Of a stretch of DNA of 64,000 nucleotides, positions 25,706 to 34,769 are shown one piece after another. The number at the start of each line of letters is the position of its first letter. Position 1 is the first letter of the stretch. Below the pieces are notes generated by a model, which saw only the letters and a list, made by a program, of their open reading frames with translations, made no database searches and was not told the origin of the DNA. The stretch comes from Bradyrhizobium acaciae (GTDB lineage Bacteria > Pseudomonadota > Alphaproteobacteria > Rhizobiales > Xanthobacteraceae): contig NZ_JACMYK010000022.1 of NCBI RefSeq assembly GCF_020889785.1, positions 1 to 64,000 of the forward strand, given 5' to 3'. The translations under genes and the position numbers were made by a program.

Positions 25706-26674
25706 ATGTCCATGCCTGCTCTGTTCAAGGGCCGCCTGTCTCTTCCCGTGATCGGGGCGCCGCTGTTCATCATCTCCGTGCCCGACCTCGTCATCGCCCA
25801 GTGCAAGGCCGGCGTGGTTGGCTCGTTTCCGGCGCTGAATGCACGCCCGCCGGAGCTGCTCGACGAATGGCTGTACCGGATCAAGGAAGAACTCGCCGCC
25901 TACGACAAGGCGCATCCGGAGCGGCCGTCGGCACCGTTCGCGGTCAACCAGATCGTGCACAAGTCGAACAACCGGCTCGATCACGACATGGCGCTTTGCG
26001 AGAAGCACAAGGTGCCGATGATCATCTCTTCGCTCGGTGCGCGCGAGGAGCTCAACCAGGCCGTCCACGGCTGGGGCGGCATCGTGTTCCACGACGTGAT
26101 CAATCAGAAGTTCGCACACAAGGCGATCGAGAAGGGCGCCGACGGCCTGATCCTGGTCGCGGCAGGCGCCGGCGGTCATGCCGGTACGCTGTCGCCGTTC
26201 CCGTTCGTGTCGGAGACGCGGCAGTGGTTCGACGGGCCGATCGCGCTGTCGGGCACCATCGCCAACGGCCGTGCCATTCGCGCCGCGCGCATCATCGGCG
26301 CCGACTTCGCCTATATCGGCTCCGCCTTCATCGCGACCAAGGAAGCGAACGCGGTCGAGGGCTACAAGAGCATGATCACCAATTCCTCGGCCGAGGACAT
26401 CGTCTACTCCAATCTGTTCACCGGCGTGCACGGCAACTACCTGAAGCCGTCGATCGTCGCGGCCGGCATGGATCCGGAAAACCTGCCGACATCAGATCCA
26501 TCGAAGATGAGCTTCGGCACCGACTCGTCAGGCGAGCGCGCCAAGCCGAAGGCCTGGAAGGAAATCTGGGGCTCCGGCCAGGGCGTCGGCAGCATCTCCA
26601 AGGTGGTGCCCGCGGCCGAGTTGATCGGCCGGTTCAAGAAGGAATACGACGAAGCGGTCGATCCGGCGCTCTGA
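25706..26674 (+). CDS. Nitronate monooxygenase-like flavoprotein (copy 1)
   Basis: 322-residue FMN-dependent oxidoreductase of the 2-nitropropane dioxygenase/nitronate monooxygenase family, a TIM barrel. Typical blocks are the N-terminal LPVIGAPLFIISVPDLVIAQ with CKAGVVGSFPALNARP, the FMN phosphate loop GADGLILVAAGAGGHAGTLSP, and ALSGTIANGRAIRAARIIGADFAYIGSAF. Substrates of this subgroup are mostly unknown; nitronates are one possibility. The thioesterase gene overlaps its stop (TGATG). A paralogue lies at 31802-32779 beside an acyl-CoA ligase. Confidence 0.88.
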   Translation: MSMPALFKGRLSLPVIGAPLFIISVPDLVIAQCKAGVVGSFPALNARPPELLDEWLYRIKEELAAYDKAHPERPSAPFAVNQIVHKSNNRLDHDMALCEKHKVPMIISSLGAREELNQAVHGWGGIVFHDVINQKFAHKAIEKGADGLILVAAGAGGHAGTLSPFPFVSETRQWFDGPIALSGTIANGRAIRAARIIGADFAYIGSAFIATKEANAVEGYKSMITNSSAEDIVYSNLFTGVHGNYLKPSIVAAGMDPENLPTSDPSKMSFGTDSSGERAKPKAWKEIWGSGQGVGSISKVVPAAELIGRFKKEYDEAVDPAL

Positions 26675-27447
26675 TGGAGCCGATCTTTCGCGTTGACGGC
26701 GACCGCGTTGTCACCAGTCCCGATGCCGCGGGTCCATGGGATCCGCGGATGCAGCACGGTTCCGCGCCGGCCGCGCTGGTGGTGTGGGCGGCCGAATCCA
26801 TCCCCACGCCGGTGCCGACGCGGATCGCGCGGGTCACGATCGACCTGATGCGTCCGGTGCCGGTGGCACCGCTGACGGTCTCGAGCGAGATCCTGCGCGA
26901 CGGCCGCAAGATCCAGCTCTGCGGCGTCAGGCTGCTCGCCGACGGCGTTCTCGTCGTCTCGGCCAGCGTGCTGAAGATCAAGCAGCAGGCGGCCGAGTTG
27001 CCGCCTGATATCGCCGCACTTCCGGTCGATCTGCCGGGCCCTGACGAAAGCCCGGCCGAGCCGGGTAATCTTGCGAATAGTCCGTTCGTGAAATGCATCT
27101 CGATGCGGGCCGCGCGCGGCCGCTTCGGCGTGATGGGCCCCGGCGCGATCTGGTTCCGCGTCAACCAGCCGCTGATCGCGGGCGCCGCCGTCTCGCAGGC
27201 GATGCGCGCGGTGGTCGCATCGGACTTCTCCAACGGCACTTCGCCGGCGCTCGATTTCAACCGATGGACCTTCATCAACGCCGATCTCACCGTGAGCCTT
27301 TCGCGCGAGCCGATCGGCGACTGGATCCTGCTCGACGGTGAATCCTGGATCGGGCCCGACGGCGCCGGGCTTGCGATGTCGCGGCTCGCCGACACCAGCG
27401 GCTATTTCGGCCGCGCGGTCCAGAGCCTGGTCATCGAGCGGCGCTAG
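26674..27447 (+). CDS. Acyl-CoA thioesterase family protein
   Basis: 257-residue double-hotdog thioesterase of the TesB-like group. It hydrolyses acyl-CoA to free acid and CoA. The first hotdog has MQHGSAPAALVVWAAES and RIARVTIDLMRPVPVAPLTV. The second contains NRWTFINADLTVSLSREPIGDWILLDGESWIG, matching the C-terminal hotdog with its conserved Asp. The ATG overlaps the stop of the flavin oxidoreductase gene, so the pair should be translated together; this suggests the flavoprotein may act on an acyl-CoA or organic-acid substrate (inference). Confidence 0.85.
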   Translation: MEPIFRVDGDRVVTSPDAAGPWDPRMQHGSAPAALVVWAAESIPTPVPTRIARVTIDLMRPVPVAPLTVSSEILRDGRKIQLCGVRLLADGVLVVSASVLKIKQQAAELPPDIAALPVDLPGPDESPAEPGNLANSPFVKCISMRAARGRFGVMGPGAIWFRVNQPLIAGAAVSQAMRAVVASDFSNGTSPALDFNRWTFINADLTVSLSREPIGDWILLDGESWIGPDGAGLAMSRLADTSGYFGRAVQSLVIERR

Positions 27448-27841
27448 CCTGCGCTGCTCCAACCTCCCCTTGAAAAGGGGAGGTTGCTTCGCTCGTCAGA
27501 AGCGGGGGGAACCAGCTCTCTCCCCGCATACAGCCACCGGCTGGGGCTGCCCCCATCTCGACCTTCCCCCGTTCAGGGGGAGGGAGAACACCGGCCACGT
27601 CTACGGTGCATGGGGTTGTTTCACCGATTTTGCGATCCGGGAGCCACGCCAACCGGCTGCGGCTACGGCGAAAAATAACCCCGCCTGGCGGGAACGGTTG
27701 GCGGCACCAGCGAGTTTCGCTCCGATTAGGGGGCCCCATGACGCCTATCGATCCCGCCGCCGGCATCGTGGCATTGGCCGCCCGGCGGCTTCGTGCTGTG
27801 CCGGGCTGTCCGTGCGTCCGGCCGCCGCAGGGACAGACGCG
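27448..27841. other. Intergenic region with hairpins and a possible leader ORF
   Basis: No convincing gene. It contains a perfect hairpin AACCTCCCCTT/AAGGGGAGGTT (27461-27485) and a second one (CCTTCCCCC/GGGGGAGGG near 27555-27580). A 35-codon frame (27738-27845) starts at ATG 27738, and its stop overlaps the kinase start as ATGA. The short frame has no recognisable family and may be chance. Confidence 0.5.
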
Positions 27842-29995
27842 ATGAAGCCCGGCCCGTCCTCGGAACGCGCGGTCATCCTCGCCGCGAGCGAGCGGGACGC
27901 CGTCAAGACTGCCCACCTGATCAAGGAAGCCGGTTACTACGCCAATATCTGCGGCGACCTCGCCGAGCTCGGGCGCCAGATCGCAAGCGGGGCGGGCCTG
28001 GCCATCATTGCCGACGAGGCGATCAGGACCGCCGACCTTGCCGGCCTGACGCGCTGGCTGAACGAGCAGCCGTCATGGTCGGATTTTCCCATCGTGCTGA
28101 TCAGCGAGAAGGGCGGCCCCGAGCGCAATCCCGAAGCGGCGCGGCTTGGCCGGGCGCTGGGCAATGTCACCTTCATCGAGCGACCGTTTCATCCGACCAC
28201 GCTGGTGAGCCTGGTCGCCGCGACGGTGCGCGGCCGCCGCCGCCAATACCAGACCCGCCAGATCCTCGAGGACCTGACCGAGAGCGAAGGCCTGTTGCAG
28301 ACCGCGCTCGATGCCGGGCATCTCGGCGCGCTCGAGCTTCATCTGCCGGATTTCGTGCTCGAGGCGTCGCCGACCTGCAAGACGTTCTTCGGGCGCAATC
28401 CCCGCGATCCCTTCACCTATCAGGAACTGCTGGATGCGGTGCATCCCGACGACCGGGCCCGCCGGAGCGAGATCGTCGAGCAAACGTTGCGCACCGGCGC
28501 GGATTACCGGATCGAATATCGCAACATCTGGCCCGACGGCACCGAGCACTGGGTTGACGTGCGTGCCCGCGCGGTGCGCCGGCCCGACGGCAGCATCCGC
28601 TCGCTGGTCGGGGTCTGCTCCGACATCACCGCGCGCAAGACCGCGGAGATCGAGCGCGAGGCGCTGCTGGCGCAGCTCGCAGCCGAGCGCACCGCGCTTG
28701 CCGAACTCACCGCGACGCTGGAGCAGCGGGTCGAGCAGCGCACTGCCGACCTGATGAAGGAGGTTGCCGCGCGCGAGCGGGCGCAGGAGCAGCTCCGCCA
28801 TGCCCAGAAGATGGAGGCGATCGGTCAGCTCACCGGCGGCGTCGCGCACGACTTCAACAATCTGCTGATGGCGGTGATGGGCAATCTCGATCTGTTGCGC
28901 AAGCGGATGCCGGAAGACCCGCGCCTGCACCGGCTGATCGACGGTGCGTTGCAGGGCGCCGAGCGCGGCGCCTCGCTGACGCAGCGGCTGTTGGCATTCG
29001 CGCGGCAGCAGGATCTGCGCGCGGTGCCGGTCGATCTCGGTGTGCTGGTGCGCGACATGAGCGATCTGCTCGAACGCTCGCTCGGACCGCGCATCGTGCT
29101 GAGGCTCGACATACCCGAGGGGTTGCCGCCGGCCTGCGTCGATACCAATCAGCTCGAGCTTGCCATACTCAACCTTGCGATCAATGCGCGCGATGCAATG
29201 CCCGATGGCGGCGTGATCGAGATCCGCCTCGCGGCCTCGCAGACCAGGAACGATCTGGCCAAAAGCGATCAGGCGCTCGAGCCGGGCAACTATCTGAAGC
29301 TGTCGGTGGTCGACAGCGGCACCGGCATGTCGCCGGACGTGCTGAAACGGGCGATCGAGCCGTTCTTCTCGTCGAAGCCGGTGGGCAAGGGCACCGGGCT
29401 CGGCCTGTCGATGGTACATGGGCTCGCGGTCCAACTCGGCGGCGAGTTGCAACTGTCGAGCGCGGTCGGCAACGGCACCACGGCCACGCTGGTGCTGCCG
29501 GTCGCGACTGCCGTGCCGGCGGTCGAGAGCCCGGCGCCTGCGCCGCAGATGGTCAAGCGCTTGGCGATCATTCTGCTGGTCGATGACGATCCGCTGATCG
29601 CGATGTCGACCATGGAGATGCTGGAGGACCTTGGTCATCGCGTGATCGGCGCCAGTTCCGGACCGCACGCGCTCGATATCCTCAGGAGCGACCAGGAGAT
29701 CGACCTGATGATGACCGATCACGTGATGCCCGGCATGACCGGGATCGAGCTCGCGGCGGCCGCGCGCAAGGTGCGGCCGCAACTTCTCGTGCTGCTCGCC
29801 ACCGGCTATGCCGAATTGCCCGACGGCATCCAGGTCGATCTGCCGCGGCTCGCAAAACCCTACCACCAGGATCAACTGCGCGAGCGGCTCGATCAGCTGC
29901 TGGGGCAGGACGCAAAGCAGCAAGCGGCGGCAGCGGGTGCCGGCAACAGCGCCGACACTCTCTCCGCGCCGTCCACTCTCTCACCGTCACCCTGA
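27842..29995 (+). CDS. Hybrid sensor histidine kinase/response regulator
   Basis: 717-residue soluble hybrid kinase with no membrane segment. Order: receiver-like N-terminal domain without a clear phospho-acceptor (about 1-125), PAS/PAC domain (about 145-265, ending VGVCSDITARKTAE), a coiled coil (about 265-320), HisKA with phospho-accepting H336 in GGVAHDFNN, HATPase_c (NLAINARDAMPDGG N-box, GTGLGLSMVHG G2 box), and a C-terminal receiver with phospho-acceptor D626 (MMTDHVMPGM). The final receiver resembles those that hand phosphate to a separate regulator. No partner is encoded nearby. The last few codons lie inside a palindromic repeat. Confidence 0.9.
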   Translation: MKPGPSSERAVILAASERDAVKTAHLIKEAGYYANICGDLAELGRQIASGAGLAIIADEAIRTADLAGLTRWLNEQPSWSDFPIVLISEKGGPERNPEAARLGRALGNVTFIERPFHPTTLVSLVAATVRGRRRQYQTRQILEDLTESEGLLQTALDAGHLGALELHLPDFVLEASPTCKTFFGRNPRDPFTYQELLDAVHPDDRARRSEIVEQTLRTGADYRIEYRNIWPDGTEHWVDVRARAVRRPDGSIRSLVGVCSDITARKTAEIEREALLAQLAAERTALAELTATLEQRVEQRTADLMKEVAARERAQEQLRHAQKMEAIGQLTGGVAHDFNNLLMAVMGNLDLLRKRMPEDPRLHRLIDGALQGAERGASLTQRLLAFARQQDLRAVPVDLGVLVRDMSDLLERSLGPRIVLRLDIPEGLPPACVDTNQLELAILNLAINARDAMPDGGVIEIRLAASQTRNDLAKSDQALEPGNYLKLSVVDSGTGMSPDVLKRAIEPFFSSKPVGKGTGLGLSMVHGLAVQLGGELQLSSAVGNGTTATLVLPVATAVPAVESPAPAPQMVKRLAIILLVDDDPLIAMSTMEMLEDLGHRVIGASSGPHALDILRSDQEIDLMMTDHVMPGMTGIELAAAARKVRPQLLVLLATGYAELPDGIQVDLPRLAKPYHQDQLRERLDQLLGQDAKQQAAAAGAGNSADTLSAPSTLSPSP

Positions 29996-30118
29996 GGTGC
30001 GAGCGGAGCGAGCCTCGAAGGGCGACGGCCCCGGGTATCGCCGCGAACGCTGTCCTCAAATATTTGGGCCGTGCATCCTTCGAGGCTCGCAAGAGCTCGC
30101 ACCTCAGGATGACGGTGA
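29981..30118. repeat. Intergenic palindromic repeat, family 4 (overlaps kinase 3' end)
   Basis: The outer arms are the start of TCACCGTCACCCTGAGGTGC (29981-30000) and the complementary 30095-30118. The kinase stop at 29993-29995 is inside the left arm, so the repeat supplies its last residues. It ends near the convergent ligase gene. Confidence 0.8.
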
Positions 30119-30151
30119 GGGAGCACGTGCTATATGACGGTGCTTTTGCTC

Positions 30152-31714
30152 TCACCCCACCATGCGGTCGCGGCCGGTCCAGAAGCGCGCCTTCAGCACC
30201 TTCTTGTCGACCTTGCCGACGCCGGTCATCGGCAACTCCTTGACGAACTGGATCTGCTTGGGCGCGTGCGCCGAGCCCTTCTTCGCCTTCACGAGGCCGA
30301 TCAGCTCGTCGGCGTCGGGCGTCGTGCCTTCGCGTGCCACCACGACGGCGGTGACGGCCTCGCCCCATTTGTCGTCGGGCACGCCGACAACCGCGACCAT
30401 CGCCACGTCGGCATGCTGGGACAGCACATCCTCGACCTCGCGCGGGAAGATGTTGAAGCCGCCGGAGACGATCATGTCCTTCTTGCGGTCGAGGATGAAC
30501 ATGTAGCCGCGCTCGTCCTTGCGGGCGATGTCGCCGGTGTGCAGCCAGCCGCTCTTCAGCGTCTCCGCCGTGATGTCGGGCCGCTTCCAGTATTCGGCCA
30601 TTACATGCGTGGCACGCACGCAGATCTCGCCGGCCTCGCCGGTCGCGACTTCCTGGTCGTCCTGATCGAGGATCTTCACCTGGCAGGCGGTGATCGGGAA
30701 GCCGCAGGACAGGAACAGCTGCGGCGTCTTCGGATCATGGTCGGCCTTGCGCAGCACCGAGACCGGATAGCATTCGGTCTGGCCGTAAAGCTGCGAGAAC
30801 ACCGGGCCGATCCGTTCGATGCCCTCGACCAGCCGGCTCGGCGACATCGCCGAGGCGCCGTAGAGCAGCAGCTCGAGCGAGGAGAGGTCGGTTCTGGGCA
30901 ACGCGGGATGATCCAGCATCACGTAGATCATGGTCGGCACGAACAGCGTGAAGTTGATCTTCTCGCGCTCGATGGTCTTGAACACGGCCTCCGGATCGAA
31001 CCCCTTCAGCATGTGCACGGTGCCGCCGCGCATCAGCGTCGGCAGCACCTTGGTGCCGGCGACATGGCTGATGGGCGCCACCGTGAGGTAGCGCGGCGTC
31101 TCGGGAATCTCGAAGTCGGCGAGGATGGCGGCGGCGAAGCCACCATATTCGCGGTGATAGCGCAGCGCGCCCTTGGATTTGCCTGTGGTGCCGCCGGTGT
31201 AGTTCAAGGTCGAGATGTCGTCCTCGCGGGCGAAGTTCCTCGCGGTCGCGCTGCCGGCATCTTCTGCCACCTGCAACAGGTCGGCGCCGTAATCCGCCGG
31301 GCCGAGCGTGAACACGGTCTTCAGCCCCGGCGCTTTCGCCGCGAGCTCGCCGCCGCGGTCGCGAAACGTGATGCCGTCGACGATCAGCATCTCGGCTTCG
31401 GAGTCCTCGATCTGGAACAGCTGGTCGTCGAGCGAGCCGAGCGGGTGCAGCCAGGTGATCGCGAGCCGCGACAATTGCGCTGCGACGCCGGCGCACCAGC
31501 TGTCGGCGCGGTTGGCGGTGAGCAGTGCGACGCGGGTGCCCGGCGCAAAGCCGAGCCGCATGAACACGCTCTGCATCCGTCCGATCAGGTCGGTCGCGCC
31601 CTGATAGCTGAGCGAGCCGCCCGGCCAAGCGAACGCCGTGCGCGACGGATAGCGCGCCAGCGCCCGCAGGGTCTGTTCGCACACTGCCGGAAATGCATAG
31701 AGCGGATTGCTCAT
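30152..31714 (-). CDS. AMP-dependent acyl-CoA synthetase
   Basis: 520-residue member of the acyl-adenylate-forming superfamily that makes acyl-CoA from a carboxylic acid, ATP and CoA. Visible motifs: NYTGGTTGKSKGAL (P-loop), LYGQTECYPVS (adenylate motif), GWLHTGDIARKDERGYMFILDRKKDM (A7/A8), GGFNIFPREVEDVL, and the C-terminal lysine in PMTGVGKVDKKVL. The adenylate motif YGQTE is typical of medium-chain, aryl- or branched-acid ligases rather than FadD. It is divergent from the second nitronate-monooxygenase-like gene, and the two may form one pathway. Substrate unknown. Confidence 0.88.
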   Translation of the reverse strand: MSNPLYAFPAVCEQTLRALARYPSRTAFAWPGGSLSYQGATDLIGRMQSVFMRLGFAPGTRVALLTANRADSWCAGVAAQLSRLAITWLHPLGSLDDQLFQIEDSEAEMLIVDGITFRDRGGELAAKAPGLKTVFTLGPADYGADLLQVAEDAGSATARNFAREDDISTLNYTGGTTGKSKGALRYHREYGGFAAAILADFEIPETPRYLTVAPISHVAGTKVLPTLMRGGTVHMLKGFDPEAVFKTIEREKINFTLFVPTMIYVMLDHPALPRTDLSSLELLLYGASAMSPSRLVEGIERIGPVFSQLYGQTECYPVSVLRKADHDPKTPQLFLSCGFPITACQVKILDQDDQEVATGEAGEICVRATHVMAEYWKRPDITAETLKSGWLHTGDIARKDERGYMFILDRKKDMIVSGGFNIFPREVEDVLSQHADVAMVAVVGVPDDKWGEAVTAVVVAREGTTPDADELIGLVKAKKGSAHAPKQIQFVKELPMTGVGKVDKKVLKARFWTGRDRMVG

Positions 31715-31801
31715 GTCGTGGTCTCCTCCCGCTTTGTCTTTGGCCTCTTGCGTGCCAATGTTGGCGGCAACGCTAACACAATGATGCAGGGATGAAACAA
31801 C

Positions 31802-32779
31802 TTGTCCGCTGATCCTCTCGCGCGTTTTCGCGATCGCCTTCGGCTGCCGCTGATTGCAGCGCCGATGTTTCTGGTATCGGGCGTCGAGCTGGTGGTAGCC
31901 GCCTGCCGCAACGGCGTGATCGGCTCGTTTCCGACGGTGAATTGCCGTGAGACGGAACAGCTCGACGCCTGGCTAGGCGATATCGCGCGCCGTTTGCAGG
32001 CGCATGAAGATGCGAGCGGAAGGGCGGTAGCGCCGATCTGTCCGAACCTGATCGTGCATCGCTCCAACACGCGACTGGCGCAGGATCTCGCCGTGCTGTT
32101 GCGGCATAGACCGGAGCTTGTGATCACCTCGGTCGGCTCGCCTGCGCCGGTGCTTGGCCCCCTGCACGATGGCGGCGCGCTTGTCTTCGCCGATGTCGCC
32201 TCGATCCGCCATGCCGAGCGCGCGGCAGCAGCCGGCGCCGACGGGCTCGTGCTGCTCACCGCGGGCGCCGGCGGGCAGACCGGCTGGCTCAATCCGTTCG
32301 TGTTCGTTCGCGCGGTGCGCGGATTCTTCGACGGCCCGATCGTGCTCGCCGGCGGTATCAGCGATGGCCATGCGCTGCGCGCCGCGGAGGCGCTCGGCTG
32401 TGATCTCGCCTATATGGGCACCAAGTTCATCGCGACGCGCGAGAGCATGGCCGACGCGCGGTACAAGCAAATGCTGGTCGAGGCGACAGCCGACGACATC
32501 CTGCTGACGACGGCGTTCACCGGCCTGCAGACCAACATGCTGCGGCCCTCGATCGAGGCCGCCGGTCTCGATCCCGATGACTTGCCGGCGCGCGGCGCGA
32601 TCGACATCGGCAAGGACATCGACATCGGCGCCCGCGAAAGCCGGCCGAAGCGCTGGCGCGACATCTGGAGCGGCGGTCATTCCGCTTCGGGGGTGACCGG
32701 GGTACTCGGCGCCGACGAACTCGTGGCGCAGACGATCGCGGAGTACGAAGCGGCGAGTGCACGGGTGCGGCTGGTCTGA
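31802..32779 (+). CDS. Nitronate monooxygenase-like flavoprotein (copy 2)
   Basis: 325-residue paralogue of the protein at 25706-26674 with the same blocks: LPLIAAPMFLVSGVELVVAA, GVIGSFPTVNCRE, GADGLVLLTAGAGGQTGWLNP (FMN loop) and GCDLAYMGTKFIATRES. The only suitable start is a TTG at 31802; GCAGGGA lies about 11 bases upstream. The 3' region holds a short repeat-like insertion (IDIGKDIDIGARES). Divergent from the acyl-CoA synthetase, 87 bases apart. In copy 1 the partner is a thioesterase, here a ligase, so both copies sit beside CoA chemistry. Confidence 0.86.
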   Translation: MSADPLARFRDRLRLPLIAAPMFLVSGVELVVAACRNGVIGSFPTVNCRETEQLDAWLGDIARRLQAHEDASGRAVAPICPNLIVHRSNTRLAQDLAVLLRHRPELVITSVGSPAPVLGPLHDGGALVFADVASIRHAERAAAAGADGLVLLTAGAGGQTGWLNPFVFVRAVRGFFDGPIVLAGGISDGHALRAAEALGCDLAYMGTKFIATRESMADARYKQMLVEATADDILLTTAFTGLQTNMLRPSIEAAGLDPDDLPARGAIDIGKDIDIGARESRPKRWRDIWSGGHSASGVTGVLGADELVAQTIAEYEAASARVRLV

Positions 32780-32895
32780 CCGCCTAAAAACCCGCATGTC
32801 CGCTTAACGCGGCATTAACCATGCCAGTCCCAACTATGCGTCACGGGATGGTCCGCCGCCACGGCTGGCCGCCCGGCAAGTTGTGGGAATGCGAC

Positions 32896-33153
32896 ATGGC
32901 TTTTGAGGCGCTGCTTGCCAGGGATTCGGCCAAGACCCCGGCCTCACTCAACGAACTCCGGACCCGGGTGTTTTACGCCCTGCAGCGGCATCCGCTGTGC
33001 CGTCAGGTCGAATTCGACATCGTCAGCACCCCGCGCACCCGCCGCACCAACTGGACCGTCAGCATGCATTCGGTCCAGCCCGGCGCGCTGTGGACCGCGC
33101 ATGAGATCGTGGCCGACATCCAGGAAGCCTATGAGCTTGACGCCGTGGCCTGA
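32896..33153 (+). CDS. Small conserved hypothetical protein
   Basis: 85 residues from ATG 32896, with GGGA just upstream; an in-frame ATG at 32821 is a less likely start. Sequence is soluble and mixed: a helical N-terminus (MAFEALLARDSAKTPASLNE), RTRVFYALQRHPLCRQ, then a strand-rich part NWTVSMHSVQPGALWTAHE and a helical end. No signal peptide, no membrane segment, no family I recognise. Codon use matches the neighbours, which supports a real gene. Confidence 0.6.
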   Translation: MAFEALLARDSAKTPASLNELRTRVFYALQRHPLCRQVEFDIVSTPRTRRTNWTVSMHSVQPGALWTAHEIVADIQEAYELDAVA

Positions 33154-33249
33154 TTTTCGGTCCGTTTCGGGACGATTTCACCTATTTGGCGCTGTCACGG
33201 CACGCTAACGCCGCATTTCGCGCGCAGTTTGCGGTGACACCGGCCGGCA

Positions 33250-33996
33250 ATGGAGTTGTTTTTGACCAGAGCCATCACCCTCGCCGCGCTGACATGCTTC
33301 CTCCTCGCAGGCGCTGCGATCACAGCCATTTTGGGCCGTGACAGCCTGCCGGCGGCGCAGGCCGATGTCGGCCCGGTTGCCAATCGCGCCAGCAAGCAGG
33401 ATAAGCTTGCGGTGACGACGCTCGCCACTGCCGCCTTTGAAGTGCCCCAGCCGGCCGCACCTCCGGCCAGTCCGTCGCCGCTGCTGCTGCGTGCGCAAGC
33501 CGCGATCCCGGGCGCGACCGATACGGTGCGCCAGGCTTACGCCTCCGCCGAACCCGCCGATATCGGCCTGCCGCAGATCACCGATCCTGTCGAAGCGGCC
33601 CAGCCGAAGATCGCCGAGCCCGCACCTGTGCCGGCCGCTCCCGCGGCTGCGCCGAAGCCCAAGGCCGCCGCCAAGCCGGCGCCGCAAAAGAACTACGCAC
33701 TGCTCAGCGATGCGCAGATCGCCGGCATCAAGGATCGGCTCAAGCTGTCGTCGTCGCAGGAATATTACTGGCCCGCCGTCGAGACCGCGCTGCGCGCCGT
33801 CGCCCGCAAGATCCACGCCAAGCGTCAGGGCGATCCCGCCGCGGGCACGATGCCGATCGATCCCGACTCCGAGGAAGTTCAGCAGCTGAAGTCGGCGGCG
33901 ATGCCGCTGCTGTTCCAGCTCCGTGAAGATCAGAAGAACGAGGTCCGTTCGCTGGCGCGCCTGATCGGCCTCGAACGCGTCGCTGCGATGATCTGA
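33250..33996 (+). CDS. Membrane-anchored or exported hypothetical protein
   Basis: 248 residues. An N-terminal hydrophobic helix (about 7-28, ITLAALTCFLLAGAAITAIL) acts as signal or anchor. Residues of about 50-155 are a Pro/Ala/Lys-rich linker (PAAPAAAPKPKAAAKPAPQK). The C-terminal 90 residues form a helical domain, from LLSDAQIAGIKDRLKLSSSQ to LARLIGLERVAAMI, rich in Lys/Arg and Glu. The layout suggests a small periplasmic domain tethered by a long linker to the inner membrane. The start could also be TTG 33262, which GGAG precedes by seven bases. Family not recognised. Confidence 0.6.
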   Translation: MELFLTRAITLAALTCFLLAGAAITAILGRDSLPAAQADVGPVANRASKQDKLAVTTLATAAFEVPQPAAPPASPSPLLLRAQAAIPGATDTVRQAYASAEPADIGLPQITDPVEAAQPKIAEPAPVPAAPAAAPKPKAAAKPAPQKNYALLSDAQIAGIKDRLKLSSSQEYYWPAVETALRAVARKIHAKRQGDPAAGTMPIDPDSEEVQQLKSAAMPLLFQLREDQKNEVRSLARLIGLERVAAMI

Positions 33997-34040
33997 GCGC
34001 AGGGTTCGGTCGAAACCGAACCTGATCGCCGACATTCACC

Positions 34041-34706
34041 TCAGCCAAGCCGCATCGACAGCTCGACGTCTCCGCCGAACGGTGTCGAGATGTAGCCGCT
34101 CTCTGGTGCGCGCACGCGCGCCAGATAGTCGGGGCTATAGTCGGCATTGTCAGCGACCACGAAGGCGCCAGGCTTCAGGCGGCTCTCCACGAGATCGAGG
34201 ATGTCGGGATAGAGCGCCTTGGCGCCGTCGAGCAGCACGAGCTCGATCGTATCGGGCAGATCGACACGCAACGTCTTGAGCGCATCGCCCTCGCGGATCT
34301 CGACCAGGTCGTCAAGCCCGCCGGCGACGAGATTGTCCCGCGCACGCGTCACCTTGGACGATTCGAACTCGCTGGTGATCAGGCGCCCGCCGCCATTGTC
34401 GCGCAGTGCGGCGGCAAGGTGCAGCGTCGAGATGCCGAACGATGTGCCGAACTCGACGATGTTCCGCGCGCGTGCACCGCGCGCCAGCATGTAGAGCAGC
34501 GCGCCGGTCTCGCGCGAGACTGCGAGCGGCACATCGTTGAAGCGGCCATAGAGCGCGCGGTAGTCGGTCCTGCTTCGCATCAGGCGTGCCTGTTCCTCGT
34601 CGGAAAGGTCGGCCACCGCGAGCCGGGTTTCCTGCACCGCGGCGGAAGCTTGCGCGAACAGGCGATCGAGCAGGCCTGCGAGCTTGGGTGAGGTAAGCGT
34701 GGTCAT
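34041..34706 (-). CDS. SAM-dependent O-methyltransferase
   Basis: 221-residue class I methyltransferase, type 3 O-methyltransferase-like (as in CCoAOMT/COMT enzymes). Motif I is visible as NIVEFGTSFGISTLHLAAAL. LITSEFESSKVTRARDNL supplies the acidic SAM-ribose contact, and ELVLLDGAKALYPDIL the metal-binding Asp region. GGAGA stands five bases before ATG 34706, whereas the longer frame to 34772 has no site. It is divergent from a TetR gene 94 bases away with a perfect palindrome between them, so TetR control is likely. Substrate probably a catechol-like compound (inference). Confidence 0.85.
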   Translation of the reverse strand: MTTLTSPKLAGLLDRLFAQASAAVQETRLAVADLSDEEQARLMRSRTDYRALYGRFNDVPLAVSRETGALLYMLARGARARNIVEFGTSFGISTLHLAAALRDNGGGRLITSEFESSKVTRARDNLVAGGLDDLVEIREGDALKTLRVDLPDTIELVLLDGAKALYPDILDLVESRLKPGAFVVADNADYSPDYLARVRAPESGYISTPFGGDVELSMRLG

Positions 34707-34755
34707 GTGGGTCTCCGGTGCAAAAGCGGCGCGTTCTTGCGCCTCGCCAGAAATA

Positions 34756-34769
34756 CGAATAATTATTCG
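34756..34769. promoter_or_regulatory. Palindromic operator between methyltransferase and TetR genes
   Basis: Perfect 14-bp palindrome CGAATAATTATTCG, AT-rich against a GC-rich background, followed by two direct CGCATTC units (34768-34787). Its size and central place between divergent genes fit a TetR operator. Confidence 0.6.

Noticed and set aside
27738..27845. 35-codon frame ending on the kinase start (ATGA)
   Set aside because: The overlap is suggestive of coupling, but the peptide is Arg/Pro-rich with no pattern. Kept only as a note in the intergenic entry.
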